This document shows positions 7,647 through 16,215 of a stretch of 64,000 nucleotides of DNA, in pieces (position 1 is the stretch's first letter; the number at the start of each line of letters is the position of its first letter). Location: the NCBI GenBank assembly GCA_016867725.1, contig VGIX01000002.1, positions 1-64,000 on the forward strand, given 5' to 3'. A model generated the notes under the pieces. That model searched no databases. It was not told the DNA's origin and was given only the letters and a program-made list of their open reading frames with translations. The translations under genes and the position numbers were made by a program. The stretch is from Candidatus Effluviviaceae Genus I sp. (GTDB lineage: Bacteria; Joyebacterota; Joyebacteria; Joyebacterales; Joyebacteraceae).

Positions 7647-8423
7647 GTGAGACGCGGGCGGGCCTACGCTGAACCGCTGTACTACGAGATCGCGTTCGGG
7701 TTCGTCGACCCGGCGCGCCAGGCCGACCTCTTTCTCGCTCACGCGCGGCGCCATGCGCGCGTCGAACCCCGGGCGTTCCTCGACATCGGGTGCGGTCCGG
7801 CGCTCCAGCTGCGGGAACTGGCGCGGCGCGGGTATCGCGCCGTCGGTCTGGACCGCTCGGCGAGGATGCTCGCGCACGTGAGAAAGGCCGCCCGGCGGGA
7901 CGGCGTGGCCATCGAGACCGTCCGGGCGGACATGCGTTCGTTCCGGCTTGCGACGAAGGTCGACTTCGCCTTCACGATGATGGGCACGGTGGCCCATCTC
8001 CGCAACCACAAGGAGGTTCTGAACCACCTCGGGTCAGTTGCGGCGGCCGTGAAACGCGGAGGGCTCTATCTCATCGAAAACCTGAAACTGGACTGGGCCG
8101 CCGTGGGCGGCGCGGGCGTTGAGGGCGAACAGCTGTGGACGATGAAGCGCGGGGACGTCGAGGTGCGGACGCGCTACAGCGTGCGGGTGGTCGACGCCCT
8201 GGCCCAGAAGGTCGAGGAGACCCTCACGATGGAGGTGGACGACCGGGGCGAGCGGGCGACGCTCACGGACAGGCTCGTGACAGTGCTCGTGTTCCCTGAG
8301 GAGTTCAGACTGCTGGTCGAGCGCGAAGGGAGCTTCGAGTTCGTGGGGTGGTTCGAGCGGCTGAGCCCGCGACGGCTCCGAAGGGTGAGCTTCGACAACG
8401 TGGCGTTGCTGAGGCGGCGCTGA
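7647..8423 (+). CDS. class I SAM-dependent methyltransferase
   Basis: A 258-residue cytosolic methyltransferase. The SAM-binding motif I is FLDIGCGPA, followed by YRAVGLDRSARML (acidic ribose-binding Asp) and the motif AIETVRADMRSF. A C-terminal region of antiparallel strands (VEETLTMEVDDRGERATLTD, LVTVLVFPEEFRLLVE) resembles the glycine N-methyltransferase-like group with a beta-rich C-terminal part. The GTG at 7647 follows GGGAGGAAGGCAG. The substrate is unknown. It is not closely related to the methyltransferase at 5205. Confidence 0.8.
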   Translation: MRRGRAYAEPLYYEIAFGFVDPARQADLFLAHARRHARVEPRAFLDIGCGPALQLRELARRGYRAVGLDRSARMLAHVRKAARRDGVAIETVRADMRSFRLATKVDFAFTMMGTVAHLRNHKEVLNHLGSVAAAVKRGGLYLIENLKLDWAAVGGAGVEGEQLWTMKRGDVEVRTRYSVRVVDALAQKVEETLTMEVDDRGERATLTDRLVTVLVFPEEFRLLVEREGSFEFVGWFERLSPRRLRRVSFDNVALLRRR

Positions 8424-8472
8424 CCCGGAGCTGCCGGGGCGTGCGCATTCAGAGGACGAAGGAGGGGACACC

Positions 8473-8940
8473 GTGGACACGAAGGGGATCGCGAAGGGGA
8501 CCAGGGCGCCGGAGTTCGCGCTCCAGGACCAGCACGAGAGGAGCGTGTCGCTCGCGGAGTTCTCGGGGAAGAAGGTCGTGCTGGCGTTTCATCCGCTGGC
8601 GTGGACGTCCGTCTGCACACAGCAGATGCAGGACCTCGAGGCGAACAGGGCGGAGTTCGAGAAGCGGGGCGCGGTGGCGCTCGGGCTGAGCGTGGACAGC
8701 GTGCCGTGCAAGACGGCGTGGGCCAAGGCCATCGGCGTCTCCGAGACGTCGATCCTGGCGGACTTCTGGCCGCACGGCGGCGTCGCGATAGCGTACGGGA
8801 TCTTCAGAGAGAGGAACGGGTTCAGCGAGCGGGCGGTGTTCATCGTGGACGCCGCGGGCGCCGTCGCGTGGAGCAGGATCTACCCGATCAAGGAACAGCC
8901 GGACGTGCAGGAGATCCTCGCTGCGCTGGAGAGAGCGTGA
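8473..8940 (+). CDS. peroxiredoxin (AhpE/BCP-like)
   Basis: A 155-residue thiol peroxidase. The peroxidatic cysteine is Cys48 in the family motif P-x3-T-x2-C (PLAWTSVC). A second cysteine at position 79 (SVPCKTAW) could act as resolving Cys. The Arg of the active site lies in the C-terminal half. It reduces H2O2 and organic hydroperoxides and needs a thiol donor. The next two genes encode a glutaredoxin-like protein and a ferredoxin:thioredoxin reductase-like protein, good candidates for that donor chain. The GTG follows the strong ribosome site AAGGAGGGG. Confidence 0.9.
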   Translation: MDTKGIAKGTRAPEFALQDQHERSVSLAEFSGKKVVLAFHPLAWTSVCTQQMQDLEANRAEFEKRGAVALGLSVDSVPCKTAWAKAIGVSETSILADFWPHGGVAIAYGIFRERNGFSERAVFIVDAAGAVAWSRIYPIKEQPDVQEILAALERA

Positions 8941-8980
8941 GGGTCAGTGGGCGGCGCCGATCGTGATCGGGGGGAGTCGA

Positions 8981-9271
8981 ATGGGCAACGTGAAGGGGCA
9001 CGTGGACGGAACGAAGCGCGATCATCGCGTCATGCTCTACGGGCTGTCCACCTGCGGATGGTGCGAGGACGCGCGGAAGTTCCTCGTCGAGCGCGGCGTG
9101 GACTTCGACTACGCGTACGTGGACCTGCTGGACGGGGATGAGCTGGCGGCGGCGGTGGAGGACGTGAAGAAGTGGAACGAGGGGATGATCTTCCCGCTCG
9201 TCGTGGTGAACGGTTCCGATGCGGTCGTCGGGTACAGGCCCGAGCGCCTCGAGGAGGTGCTTGGCCTGTGA
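8981..9271 (+). CDS. glutaredoxin-family protein
   Basis: A 96-residue thioredoxin-fold protein with the redox motif CGWC (Cys25-Cys28). The pattern VMLYGLSTCGWCEDARKFL is typical of glutaredoxin/NrdH-like proteins, and the cis-proline lies in FPLVVV. ATG 8981 follows GGGGGGAGTCGA. The stop overlaps the next start by 4 bases (GTGA), so it is translationally coupled to the FTR-rubredoxin protein. Comparable glutaredoxin-FTR pairs are known in archaea and anaerobes, where the reductase passes electrons to the disulfide protein. The proposed order here (ferredoxin or rubredoxin to FTR to glutaredoxin to peroxiredoxin) is inference. Confidence 0.88.
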   Translation: MGNVKGHVDGTKRDHRVMLYGLSTCGWCEDARKFLVERGVDFDYAYVDLLDGDELAAAVEDVKKWNEGMIFPLVVVNGSDAVVGYRPERLEEVLGL

Positions 9272-9777
9272 GCCGGGACGGGGACGTCTCGTCGGAGACA
9301 ACACGGTCCGCGCGCGAGCGGCTCTCGCGGGACGCGGAGCGCTCGGGGTATCACCTCAACCCGGACGCCGCGAAGACGGAGAGGATCGTCAGGGGACTCC
9401 TCGTCAACGAGGGGCGTTTCGGATACCGGTCGTGTCCGTGCAGGCTCGCGGCAGGGGAGCGGGGGAGGGACAGGGACATCATCTGCCCGTGCGACTACCG
9501 CGACGCGGACCTGACCGAGTGGGGCTCGTGCTTCTGCGGCCTGTACGTGTCGGCCGCCGTGCTCAAGGGGGAGCGCGCGCTCGCGGCCGTCCCCGAGAGG
9601 CGGCCGCCGGGCGGCGCCGCGGCCAAGCGACCCGCGGCAGCGGGGGGCATCGCGCAGGGGCGGGCGCTCCCGGTCTGGCGCTGCCGCGTGTGCGGCTACC
9701 TGTGCGCGCGCGACGGTCCGCCGGAGGTCTGCCCGATCTGCAAGGCCGCCGCGGACAGGTTCGAGCGGTACGTCTAG
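9268..9777 (+). CDS. ferredoxin:thioredoxin reductase catalytic-subunit homolog fused to a rubredoxin-like domain
   Basis: A 169-residue protein of two parts. Residues 20-105 match the FTR beta chain, with cysteines as CPC (56-58), CPC (73-75) and CFC (88-90). The last is CHC in plant FTR but Tyr or Phe variants occur in bacteria. These six cysteines provide the 4Fe-4S cluster and the active disulfide. After an Ala/Pro-rich linker, residues 136-169 form a rubredoxin-like Fe site, CRVC...CPIC (Cys139, 142, 155, 158). The fusion suggests that the rubredoxin domain feeds electrons to the FTR cluster, for reduction of the coupled glutaredoxin. GTG start overlaps the glutaredoxin stop. Confidence 0.88.
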   Translation: MSRDGDVSSETTRSARERLSRDAERSGYHLNPDAAKTERIVRGLLVNEGRFGYRSCPCRLAAGERGRDRDIICPCDYRDADLTEWGSCFCGLYVSAAVLKGERALAAVPERRPPGGAAAKRPAAAGGIAQGRALPVWRCRVCGYLCARDGPPEVCPICKAAADRFERYV

Positions 9778-9794
9778 CGCCGGAACACATCGAC

Positions 9795-11057
9795 ATGGGG
9801 CCTGACGTTGTCGTCATCGGGGGCGGGCCCGCCGGGCTCATGGCCGCGGTCGGGGCCGCCGGCGGGGGCGCCCGCGTTCTCGTGTGCGAGCGGCTTCCGA
9901 AGCCCGGGCGGAAGCTCCTGGCCTCGGGCGGCGGTCGCTGCAACCTGACCAACACGCTTCCGCCCGAGGAGTTCGTAGAGCGCCTCGGGCGCGACGGTCG
10001 TTTCGCGCTCCCTGCGCTCAGGGCGCTTGACGGACACGCCCTGCGCGGGTTCTTCCTCGAACGCGGCGTGAGCACGGAGAGCCCCGACGGGTTCCGCGTG
10101 TATCCCTCGAGCGGCCGGTCCGGCGACGTTCTCACGGCGCTGGTGGGCGAGTGCGGACGGCTGGGCGTCGTGGTTCGTCGGAACGCCGCCGTCGAGACGC
10201 TGTGCCTCCCTGAGCGGCGCCTGGAGGGCGTGGTCGTGGACGGCCGCCGCATCCCCTGCGGCGTCGTGATCGTCGCGACCGGCGGGCTCGGCTACCCGCG
10301 CCTCGGGGGCACCGGCGACGGCTACGCGCTCGCACGGGCGGCGGGGCACAGGATCAGGGAGCCCGTGCCGGCGCTCGTCGGGTTGAGAACGAAGGAGCGG
10401 TGGCCGCGTGGCTGCGCGGGCGTGGCCGTGGCGCGGGCGCGCGTCACCGTGGACGTGCCGCGCAGGCGCGCGGCCGCCGAGGGCAACCTCCTGTTCACGC
10501 ACGAGGGCATCAGCGGACAGGCCGTGCTCGACGTCTCGGGGGCGGTGGCGGAGCTGCTTGCCTCGCGGGCGGAGGTGCCGCTGCGCGTGTCGCTGGACGC
10601 CTCGGCCGACCGCGCGTCCTGGGTCGCGAGACTGGACGGGTGGCGGGCCGCCGGCGAGCGGCGCTCCGTGGCCGGCCTGCTGTCCGAGAGCCTCCCGAGG
10701 TCGCTCGCCAGAGCGGTCTGCTCGCGCGCAGGGGCGGAAGGGCTTTGTGCGCCCGTGCTGCCCCGCGCGGTCAAGGACGGGCTGGCGGACGCGCTGAGCG
10801 GTCTGCGACTCACGGCGGTCGGGACCGGAGGCTTCGAGAACGCGGTGGTGACGCGCGGCGGCGTGGCGCTTTCGGGCGTGGACCCGGAGACGCTCGAGAG
10901 CAGGACGACGCCGGGGCTGCGCTTCGCCGGCGAGGTGCTTGACGTCGACGGCCCGTGCGGGGGATTCAACCTTCAGTGGGCGTTCGCGAGCGGGTGGCTG
11001 GCGGGCCGCTCGGTGTGCGCGGGCCCCGTGGCGAAGCCCACGGCGCCCGGGCGCTAG
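9795..11057 (+). CDS. NAD(P)/FAD-dependent oxidoreductase, HI0933/BaiN family
   Basis: A 420-residue flavoprotein. The N-terminus holds the FAD-binding GxGxxG (VVVIGGGPAGLMAA) and the family signature GRKLLASGGGRCNLTN. The centre has VIVATGGLGYPRLGGTGDGY, and the C-terminus ends with the second FAD contact (FAGEVLDVDGPCGGFNLQWA). HI0933/YhiN/BaiN proteins are found widely; BaiN reduces bile-acid intermediates in clostridia, but the substrate in most bacteria is unknown. It starts 17 bases after the FTR gene, so a link to the same redox run is plausible but unproven. Confidence 0.9.
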   Translation: MGPDVVVIGGGPAGLMAAVGAAGGGARVLVCERLPKPGRKLLASGGGRCNLTNTLPPEEFVERLGRDGRFALPALRALDGHALRGFFLERGVSTESPDGFRVYPSSGRSGDVLTALVGECGRLGVVVRRNAAVETLCLPERRLEGVVVDGRRIPCGVVIVATGGLGYPRLGGTGDGYALARAAGHRIREPVPALVGLRTKERWPRGCAGVAVARARVTVDVPRRRAAAEGNLLFTHEGISGQAVLDVSGAVAELLASRAEVPLRVSLDASADRASWVARLDGWRAAGERRSVAGLLSESLPRSLARAVCSRAGAEGLCAPVLPRAVKDGLADALSGLRLTAVGTGGFENAVVTRGGVALSGVDPETLESRTTPGLRFAGEVLDVDGPCGGFNLQWAFASGWLAGRSVCAGPVAKPTAPGR

Positions 11058-11072
11058 GAGAGGGGGAAACGG

Positions 11073-11396
11073 ATGGAGAGCGCGGGACGGCGCGGCGGAG
11101 AGGGCCTCGCGGGCCTCATCGAGTACCAGGCGGGTTCGGTCGTGAGCCGGACCCTTCTCGAGAAGAAGACCGGCACGGTCACGCTGTTCGCGTTCGATCG
11201 GGGGCAGGGGCTCAGCGAGCACACCGCCCCGTTCGACGCGATGGTGATCGTGCTCGAGGGGGTGGCGGACATCGTCATCTCGGGCACATCGCATCGGGTC
11301 AGCGCCGGGCAGATAATCGTGATGCCCGCCGACGATCCCCATGCGCTCAAGGCGCCCGAGCGCTTCAAGATGCTGCTCATCATGATCCGCTCGTGA
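11073..11396 (+). CDS. small cupin-domain protein
   Basis: A 107-residue single-domain cupin. Cupin motif 1 is degenerate (GLSEHTAPFDAMVIVLEGVADI, with one His and a Glu) and motif 2 is PADDPHALKA. This arrangement matches small metal-binding cupins of unknown substrate found in many anaerobes, which may act as sensors or small-molecule isomerases. The ATG follows AGGAGAGGGGGAAACGG. It is 15 bases after the flavoprotein gene and 25 bases before the DUF1028 gene, so probably part of the same transcript. Confidence 0.83.
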   Translation: MESAGRRGGEGLAGLIEYQAGSVVSRTLLEKKTGTVTLFAFDRGQGLSEHTAPFDAMVIVLEGVADIVISGTSHRVSAGQIIVMPADDPHALKAPERFKMLLIMIRS

Positions 11397-11421
11397 AGGT
11401 CGGGCGGGCAAGGAGGGCGAC

Positions 11422-12420
11422 GTGAGACAGGTCATGGTCGGCGGGCTCAGCCGGGCCGGGCGCGCGTGGTGCGTCGCCATCGTCGCGCTCGCGATGGGCG
11501 CGGCGTCAGCGGAGGCGGCGGAGCCCGTCGCGACGTACTCCATCGTCGGTTACGACGCGGCCACCGGCGACCTCGGCGTGGCGGTGCAGTCGAAGTTCTT
11601 CGCCGTCGGGTCGGTCGTGCCGTGGGCGAAGGCCGGCGTCGGGGCGATCGCCTCCCAGGCGTTCGGCAACACGACCTTCGGCCCGCGCGGGCTTGCGCTC
11701 CTCGAGCAGGGCGTGCCGGTCGAGGACGTGATCGCGCGGCTCCTCGAGAGCGACGAAGCAGCGGCGCAGCGCCAGGTCGGCGTGGTGGATGCGCTTGGGG
11801 CGTCCGCCGCGTACACGGGCGCCAGGTGCATGGCGTGGGCCGGCCACGAGTCCGGCCCCGGGTTCTCCGCACAGGGCAACATCCTCGTGAGCGAGGCGAC
11901 GGTCAAGGCCATGGCGGACGCGTTTCGCGCGACGGAGGGCGTTCTGGGCGAGCGCATGATGCGGGCGCTCGAGGCCGGGCAGGAAGCCGGCGGGGACTCG
12001 CGGGGCATGCAGTCGGCGGCGATGCTCATCGTACGGGAGAAGGGCGGCTACGGCGGGTACAACGACCGCTACTGCGATCTTCGCGTCGATGACCATGCCG
12101 ACCCGATCGCGGAGCTGCGCCGCATCTTCAACGTGTGGGAGGAGCAGGCGCTCATCTACGAGGGGTACCGGCTGTGCGACGAGGGCGCGTGGGAAGAGGC
12201 CTTCGCGAGAGGGCGCGAGGCCGTGGCGATGAACCCGGAGCTGGGTGAGCCGCGGTACCACCTTGCGTGCTACTACTCGCGGGGGGGACTGCGCGGCGCG
12301 GCTCTTGAGGAGCTCGCGCGGGCCGTGGAGCTGGACCCGTCGCTCAAGTCGCGTGCCCTGGAGGACCCGGACTTCGAGCCGCTCCGCGAGGACCCCGGGT
12401 TCCTCGAGCTCACGAGGTAG
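11422..12420 (+). CDS. secreted DUF1028-family protein with TPR-like C-terminus
   Basis: A 332-residue protein with a signal peptide (residues 1-32, cleaved after AEA). The DUF1028 domain follows: TYSIVGYDAATGDLGVAVQS, then VGAIASQAFGN and SAQGNILVSEATVKAMADAF. DUF1028 has an Ntn-hydrolase-like fold and is often seen in amino-acid or peptide metabolism operons; its activity is not established. After about residue 235 there are helical repeats resembling two TPR units (EQALIYEGYRLCDEGAWEEA and GAALEELARAVELDP), a common extension in this family. The GTG at 11422 follows AAGGAGGGCGAC. Confidence 0.85.
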   Translation: MRQVMVGGLSRAGRAWCVAIVALAMGAASAEAAEPVATYSIVGYDAATGDLGVAVQSKFFAVGSVVPWAKAGVGAIASQAFGNTTFGPRGLALLEQGVPVEDVIARLLESDEAAAQRQVGVVDALGASAAYTGARCMAWAGHESGPGFSAQGNILVSEATVKAMADAFRATEGVLGERMMRALEAGQEAGGDSRGMQSAAMLIVREKGGYGGYNDRYCDLRVDDHADPIAELRRIFNVWEEQALIYEGYRLCDEGAWEEAFARGREAVAMNPELGEPRYHLACYYSRGGLRGAALEELARAVELDPSLKSRALEDPDFEPLREDPGFLELTR

Positions 12421-12671
12421 AGGCCGCGCGTTGCAGGGAGCGATGCCGCGAAGCTGAACTGGGGGGGGCGGGGCCCCGCCGTCGACGGCCGGTGGCTGGG
12501 CCGGGGCCTAACATGCGGCGTACATGCTAGTTATGACTGCGCGGGCGGGCGGCGATGGCCGACGCCCGCGCGGCGTTTTGGCCGCTGGATTGCAACAGGG
12601 TGCAGCCGTCGGGGGTCCGCGGGGCCGGTTCAGTCCGTGGGCCCGGGGCTTCGCGCGACCGGGGGGGATCC
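12421..12671 (+). other. intergenic region before the hybrid kinase
   Basis: This 251-base gap holds the palindrome GGCGGGGCCCCGCC and, at 12511-12516 and 12522-12527, two copies of ACATGC spaced 11 bases apart. The second directly abuts a possible -10 element TAGTTA (12528-12533). No matching -35 box was found. A weaker ATG start for the kinase exists at 12555. Confidence 0.35.
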
Positions 12672-15600
12672 GTGCCGCAGACACCTTCCTCAGTCCTCAC
12701 GCACATCGGCCAGGGGCTGGCCGAGCGCTTCCCGCCGCATGTCCTGGTGCTCGCTCTGCTGGGCGTGCTCTTGGTCTCGATCACCGCATCAGCGTCCTTG
12801 CGGCGGCGCGTACAGCAGAAGGCGGATCAGCTCCGCCGGCAGCTCGACGAGCACGCGCGCACGGAGCAGGCGCTCCGTGAGTCCGAGGAGAAGTACCGGC
12901 TCGTCGTCGAGAACGCCAACGAGGCGGTGGTCGTCATCCAGGAAGGCCACATCGCCTTCGCCAACCGCGTGGCCTCGACGGTGCTGGGGCACACGCGCGA
13001 GTCCCTGCAGGGCATGGCGTTCGCGGAGCTCGTGCATCCCGACGACAGAGACGAAGCGCTTGGCAGGCTCCGCAGGCGGCTCATCGGTGAGGCCGTGGCC
13101 GATCCGCGGACGATGCGGTTCCTCGACGCCGGCGGTGCCACGCTGTGGGTCGAACTGAGCGGCGTCGTGATATCGTGGCAGGGCAGACCCGGCGTCCTGT
13201 ACTTCGCCACGGACATCACCGAGAGGCGGCGCGGCGAGGAGATCGTCAGGACGGAAAGCGAGCTCTTCAGGGCGCTGAGCGGACCCATGAGCCTCGCGCA
13301 GGGGCTCGACCTGTGTCTCGAAGCGGCGCGGGTCGTGTCGGGGCTGGACGCCGGCGGCATCTACCTGCTCAACGAGGACACCGGGTCGCTCGAGCTCGCT
13401 CGGCATTTCGGCCTGTCCGAGGGCTTCACGACCGCCGCAGGGCGGTACGGGCCCGACGCCCCGGAGACGCAGGTCGTGCTCGGCGGGGAGCCGGTGTACG
13501 GGCGCTACGAGACGGTCACCGCGCCCGACGACACGAAGAACGAGAGCGAGGGACTGAGGGCACTGGCCGTCGTCCCGATCCTCCACGAAGGCCGGGTGCT
13601 CGGCTGCATGAACATGGGTTCCCACGACGCCGAGTCCGTGCCGGAGGACGCGCGGAACGCGCTCGAGGGCATCGCGGCGCGCATCAGTGGCGCCATCGCG
13701 GCGAAGCGGGCGGAGCTTGGGGTTCGCGAAAACCGCCGGTTCCTGCAGAGCGTGTTCGACAGCATCCGCGACGGGATCACGGTGCTCGACTGCGATCACA
13801 ACATCCTCAGGGTCAACTCGTGGGTCGAGGAGCTGTACGGCGCCAGGGGGCCGCTGGTCGGCCGCAAGTGCTACGAGGTGTTCGTGGACAGGGACGCGCC
13901 GTGTCCCTGGTGCCCGTGCACGCGGGCCGCGCAGTCCGGCGACAGGCGGACCGAGGTCATGCCGTACCCCGGAGCCTCCGGCGCGTCGCGCTGGATGGAG
14001 ATCTCAGCATTCCCCCTCAGGGACGACGAGAACAACGTCGTCGCGGTGATCAAGCACATGCGCGACATCACGGCGCGACGGCAGGCGGACAAGGTGCAGT
14101 CTGTCCTGTTCCAGATCTCCCAGGCCGTGCACTCCTCGGGCGGGCTCGCCGAGCTCCTGGAGGCCATCCACTACCAGCTCGGCCGGCTCATCGACACGAC
14201 GAACTTCTACGTGGCGCTGTACGACGAAGGGAGCGACACGTACTCGTTCCCGTACCTTGTGGACGAGTACCGCGAGGAGTTCACGATCCCGCCGCCGCAG
14301 GCCCTCAAGAAGAGCCTGACCGACTACGTCAGGCGGACCGGCAAGCCGATCCTGATCGATGAGGCGAAGCACCAGGAGCTGGAGGGGGCCGGCGAAGTGG
14401 AACTCATCGGGCGGCCGTCGCCGCTGTGGCTGGGCGTCCCGCTCAGGACGTCGCAGAAGGTCATCGGCGTCGTGGTCGTGCAGAGCTACGGAGACGCGAC
14501 GCTGTATTCCGCCAAGGACCTTGAGCTCCTGAGCTTCGTGGCGGAGAACATCGCCGTGGGTATCGAGCGCAAGTGGAACGAGGACGAGCGGCAGAAGCTC
14601 GAGGCGCAGGTGCAGCACGCGCAGAAGCTCGAGAGCCTCGGGGTGCTCGCGGGCGGGATCGCGCACGACTTCAACAACCTGCTGACGGGCATTCTCGGCA
14701 ACGCCGACCTTGCGCTTCTCACGTTGCCGCCGGAGTCGTCAGCTCTTCACTCGGTCCGGGAGATCAAGAAGACGGCGGAGCGGGCGGCCGACCTGTCGCG
14801 GCAGATGCTGGCCTATTCGGGAAGGGGGAGCTTCCTCATCGAGACCATCAACCTCAATGACGTCGTCGGGGAGATGGGGGGCCTGCTTGAGGTGTCGATC
14901 TCGAAGCGGGCCACGCTCGTGTACGAGCTGTGCGACAACATCCCTCCGGTCGTGGCGGACACGACGCAGATCCGGCAGGTGATCATGAACCTGCTGACCA
15001 ACGCCTCGGACGCGCTGGGAGACAAGGACGGCGTCATCCGCGTGCGCACGGGCGTGAAGTACTGCGACCGGGCGTGTCTCGGCGAGACCTACCTGGACGA
15101 CGAGCTGCCCGACGGGGAGTACGTGTATCTGGAGGTCGAGGACTCCGGGTGCGGGATGGACGAGGGGACGATCCAGAGGATCTTCGATCCGTTCTTCACG
15201 ACGAAGTTCACGGGGCGCGGCCTCGGGCTCGCCGCGGCGCTCGGGATCATCAGAGGGCACCGCGGCGCGGTCGAAGTCGCGAGCCAGATCGGCGTCGGGA
15301 CCACCTTCCGCGTCCTGTTGCCCCGGGGTGAGCGGGCCGTTCAGCGCCCTGCCGCGCAGGCCGCGGCGCGCGCGGACGCGCCAGTCGGGGGGACGGTCCT
15401 GCTGGTCGACGACGAGCAGGCAGTGCGTGATGTCGCCGGACGCATGCTGGAGCAGGCGGGCTTCACGGTGCTCCGCGCGTCGGACGGCGACGAGGCGGTG
15501 ACGATGTTCAGCGATAGGAAGGACGAGATCGGCTGCGTGCTGCTCGACCTGACGATGCCGAGGAAGGGCGGTGAGGAGACCTTCAGAGAGCTCCGGAGCC

Positions 15601-15794
15601 TCCGCCCGGATGTTCGGGTGGTCATCTCGAGCGGGTACAGCGAGGAGGAGGTGGCGCAGCGCTTCGCCGGCGAGGACGTCGCGGGGTTCGTTCAGAAGCC
15701 GTACCTGTACAGCACGCTGATTCAACGGGTGGGCGAGGCGGTGGTCGGTGCGCGAGAGGGTGGGGCGGCGGGCGACGGCGTCGGCCGCTGCTGA
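12672..15794 (+). CDS. hybrid sensor histidine kinase (TM-PAS-GAF-PAS-GAF-HisKA-HATPase-REC)
   Basis: A 1,040-residue signal-transduction kinase. A single membrane helix (about residues 18-38) is followed by PAS (65-190), GAF (205-340), a second PAS (353-470) that contains CPWCPC, and a second GAF (475-640). The dimerisation/phosphoacceptor domain has the H-box GGIAHDFNNLL with His665. The ATPase has DSGCGMDEGT and GRGLGLAAALGI. A C-terminal receiver has VLLVDDEQAV and phospho-acceptor Asp959 in LLDLTMPRKGG. The CPWC cysteines in PAS-2 could bind a metal or sense redox state. No response regulator or output gene is adjacent, so the partner is unknown. GTG 12672 after GGGGGGGATCC is preferred over ATG 12555. 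Confidence 0.92.
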   Translation: MPQTPSSVLTHIGQGLAERFPPHVLVLALLGVLLVSITASASLRRRVQQKADQLRRQLDEHARTEQALRESEEKYRLVVENANEAVVVIQEGHIAFANRVASTVLGHTRESLQGMAFAELVHPDDRDEALGRLRRRLIGEAVADPRTMRFLDAGGATLWVELSGVVISWQGRPGVLYFATDITERRRGEEIVRTESELFRALSGPMSLAQGLDLCLEAARVVSGLDAGGIYLLNEDTGSLELARHFGLSEGFTTAAGRYGPDAPETQVVLGGEPVYGRYETVTAPDDTKNESEGLRALAVVPILHEGRVLGCMNMGSHDAESVPEDARNALEGIAARISGAIAAKRAELGVRENRRFLQSVFDSIRDGITVLDCDHNILRVNSWVEELYGARGPLVGRKCYEVFVDRDAPCPWCPCTRAAQSGDRRTEVMPYPGASGASRWMEISAFPLRDDENNVVAVIKHMRDITARRQADKVQSVLFQISQAVHSSGGLAELLEAIHYQLGRLIDTTNFYVALYDEGSDTYSFPYLVDEYREEFTIPPPQALKKSLTDYVRRTGKPILIDEAKHQELEGAGEVELIGRPSPLWLGVPLRTSQKVIGVVVVQSYGDATLYSAKDLELLSFVAENIAVGIERKWNEDERQKLEAQVQHAQKLESLGVLAGGIAHDFNNLLTGILGNADLALLTLPPESSALHSVREIKKTAERAADLSRQMLAYSGRGSFLIETINLNDVVGEMGGLLEVSISKRATLVYELCDNIPPVVADTTQIRQVIMNLLTNASDALGDKDGVIRVRTGVKYCDRACLGETYLDDELPDGEYVYLEVEDSGCGMDEGTIQRIFDPFFTTKFTGRGLGLAAALGIIRGHRGAVEVASQIGVGTTFRVLLPRGERAVQRPAAQAAARADAPVGGTVLLVDDEQAVRDVAGRMLEQAGFTVLRASDGDEAVTMFSDRKDEIGCVLLDLTMPRKGGEETFRELRSLRPDVRVVISSGYSEEEVAQRFAGEDVAGFVQKPYLYSTLIQRVGEAVVGAREGGAAGDGVGRC

Positions 15795-15807
15795 GACAGA
15801 AAAGGCC

Positions 15808-15836
15808 TTGACCTGAGAGGCGGCGTCTGCGATACT
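15808..15836 (+). promoter_or_regulatory. sigma-70-type promoter upstream of the RRM gene
   Basis: TTGACC (15808-15813) and GATACT (15831-15836) with a 17-base spacer, just after the hybrid-kinase stop. Transcription would start near 15843, leaving a leader of about 370 bases before the RRM start codon. Confidence 0.65.
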
Positions 15837-15842
15837 GTGGGC

Positions 15843-16215
15843 GAGTCGGATCTGGTTCCCTTTTTGGACATCTGCGTGCCGTATCGCTGCAGCAATCCTC
15901 TTTCCGTGACGGACGCCGGGGTCGTCTCTCCCGAGCGTCGCTCCCCGTATCGTACCATCCGGGTTGCAGCCCCGCGTTGGGGGCAACCGACCCGTTCGCG
16001 GGTTCGAGAGGGCCGCGAGGAGGCGCTATCGACCTGATCGAGTAGGTGCGCCGTTGCCGGCCTTGTGTGCTCTAACCGCGCGTCGGAGGAGGAGCTTGGG
16101 GAGGCGCCCCCGGACGGACGTTAGACCGGAGCGCTGGCATCGAAGAGGAGTCGGCGAACGTGACGTCGGTGAATCGCTTGTGCCCGCCAGATTGGCGCGG
16201 CCGGAGGGAGTAAGG
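15843..16215 (+). other. long leader, possibly a structured regulatory RNA
   Basis: About 370 bases between the predicted transcript start and the RRM gene hold no credible reading frame. The first 130 bases are less GC-rich than the surroundings. Two hairpins are visible. At 15962-15988, GGTTGC pairs with GCAACC and an inner CCCC with GGGG. At 15990-16003, ACCCG and CGGGT enclose a TTCG loop. An alternative pairing of CGCGG (about 15997-16001) with CCGCG (near 16013-16017) would exclude the second hairpin. Leaders of RNA-binding-protein genes are often cold- or auto-regulated; that role here is inference. It might instead be an independent small RNA. Confidence 0.4.

Noticed and set aside
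15990-16030. GCGGGTTCGAGAGG resembles a tRNA or tmRNA T-arm
   Set aside because: The 3' side of the T-stem is missing (GGGCCGC instead of CCCGC), the loop length is wrong, and no acceptor stem or CCA end can be found.
15837-16037. A 66-codon reading frame in the RRM leader
   Set aside because: GTG start without a ribosome site, mixed composition and no recognisable features; it lies in the structured leader.
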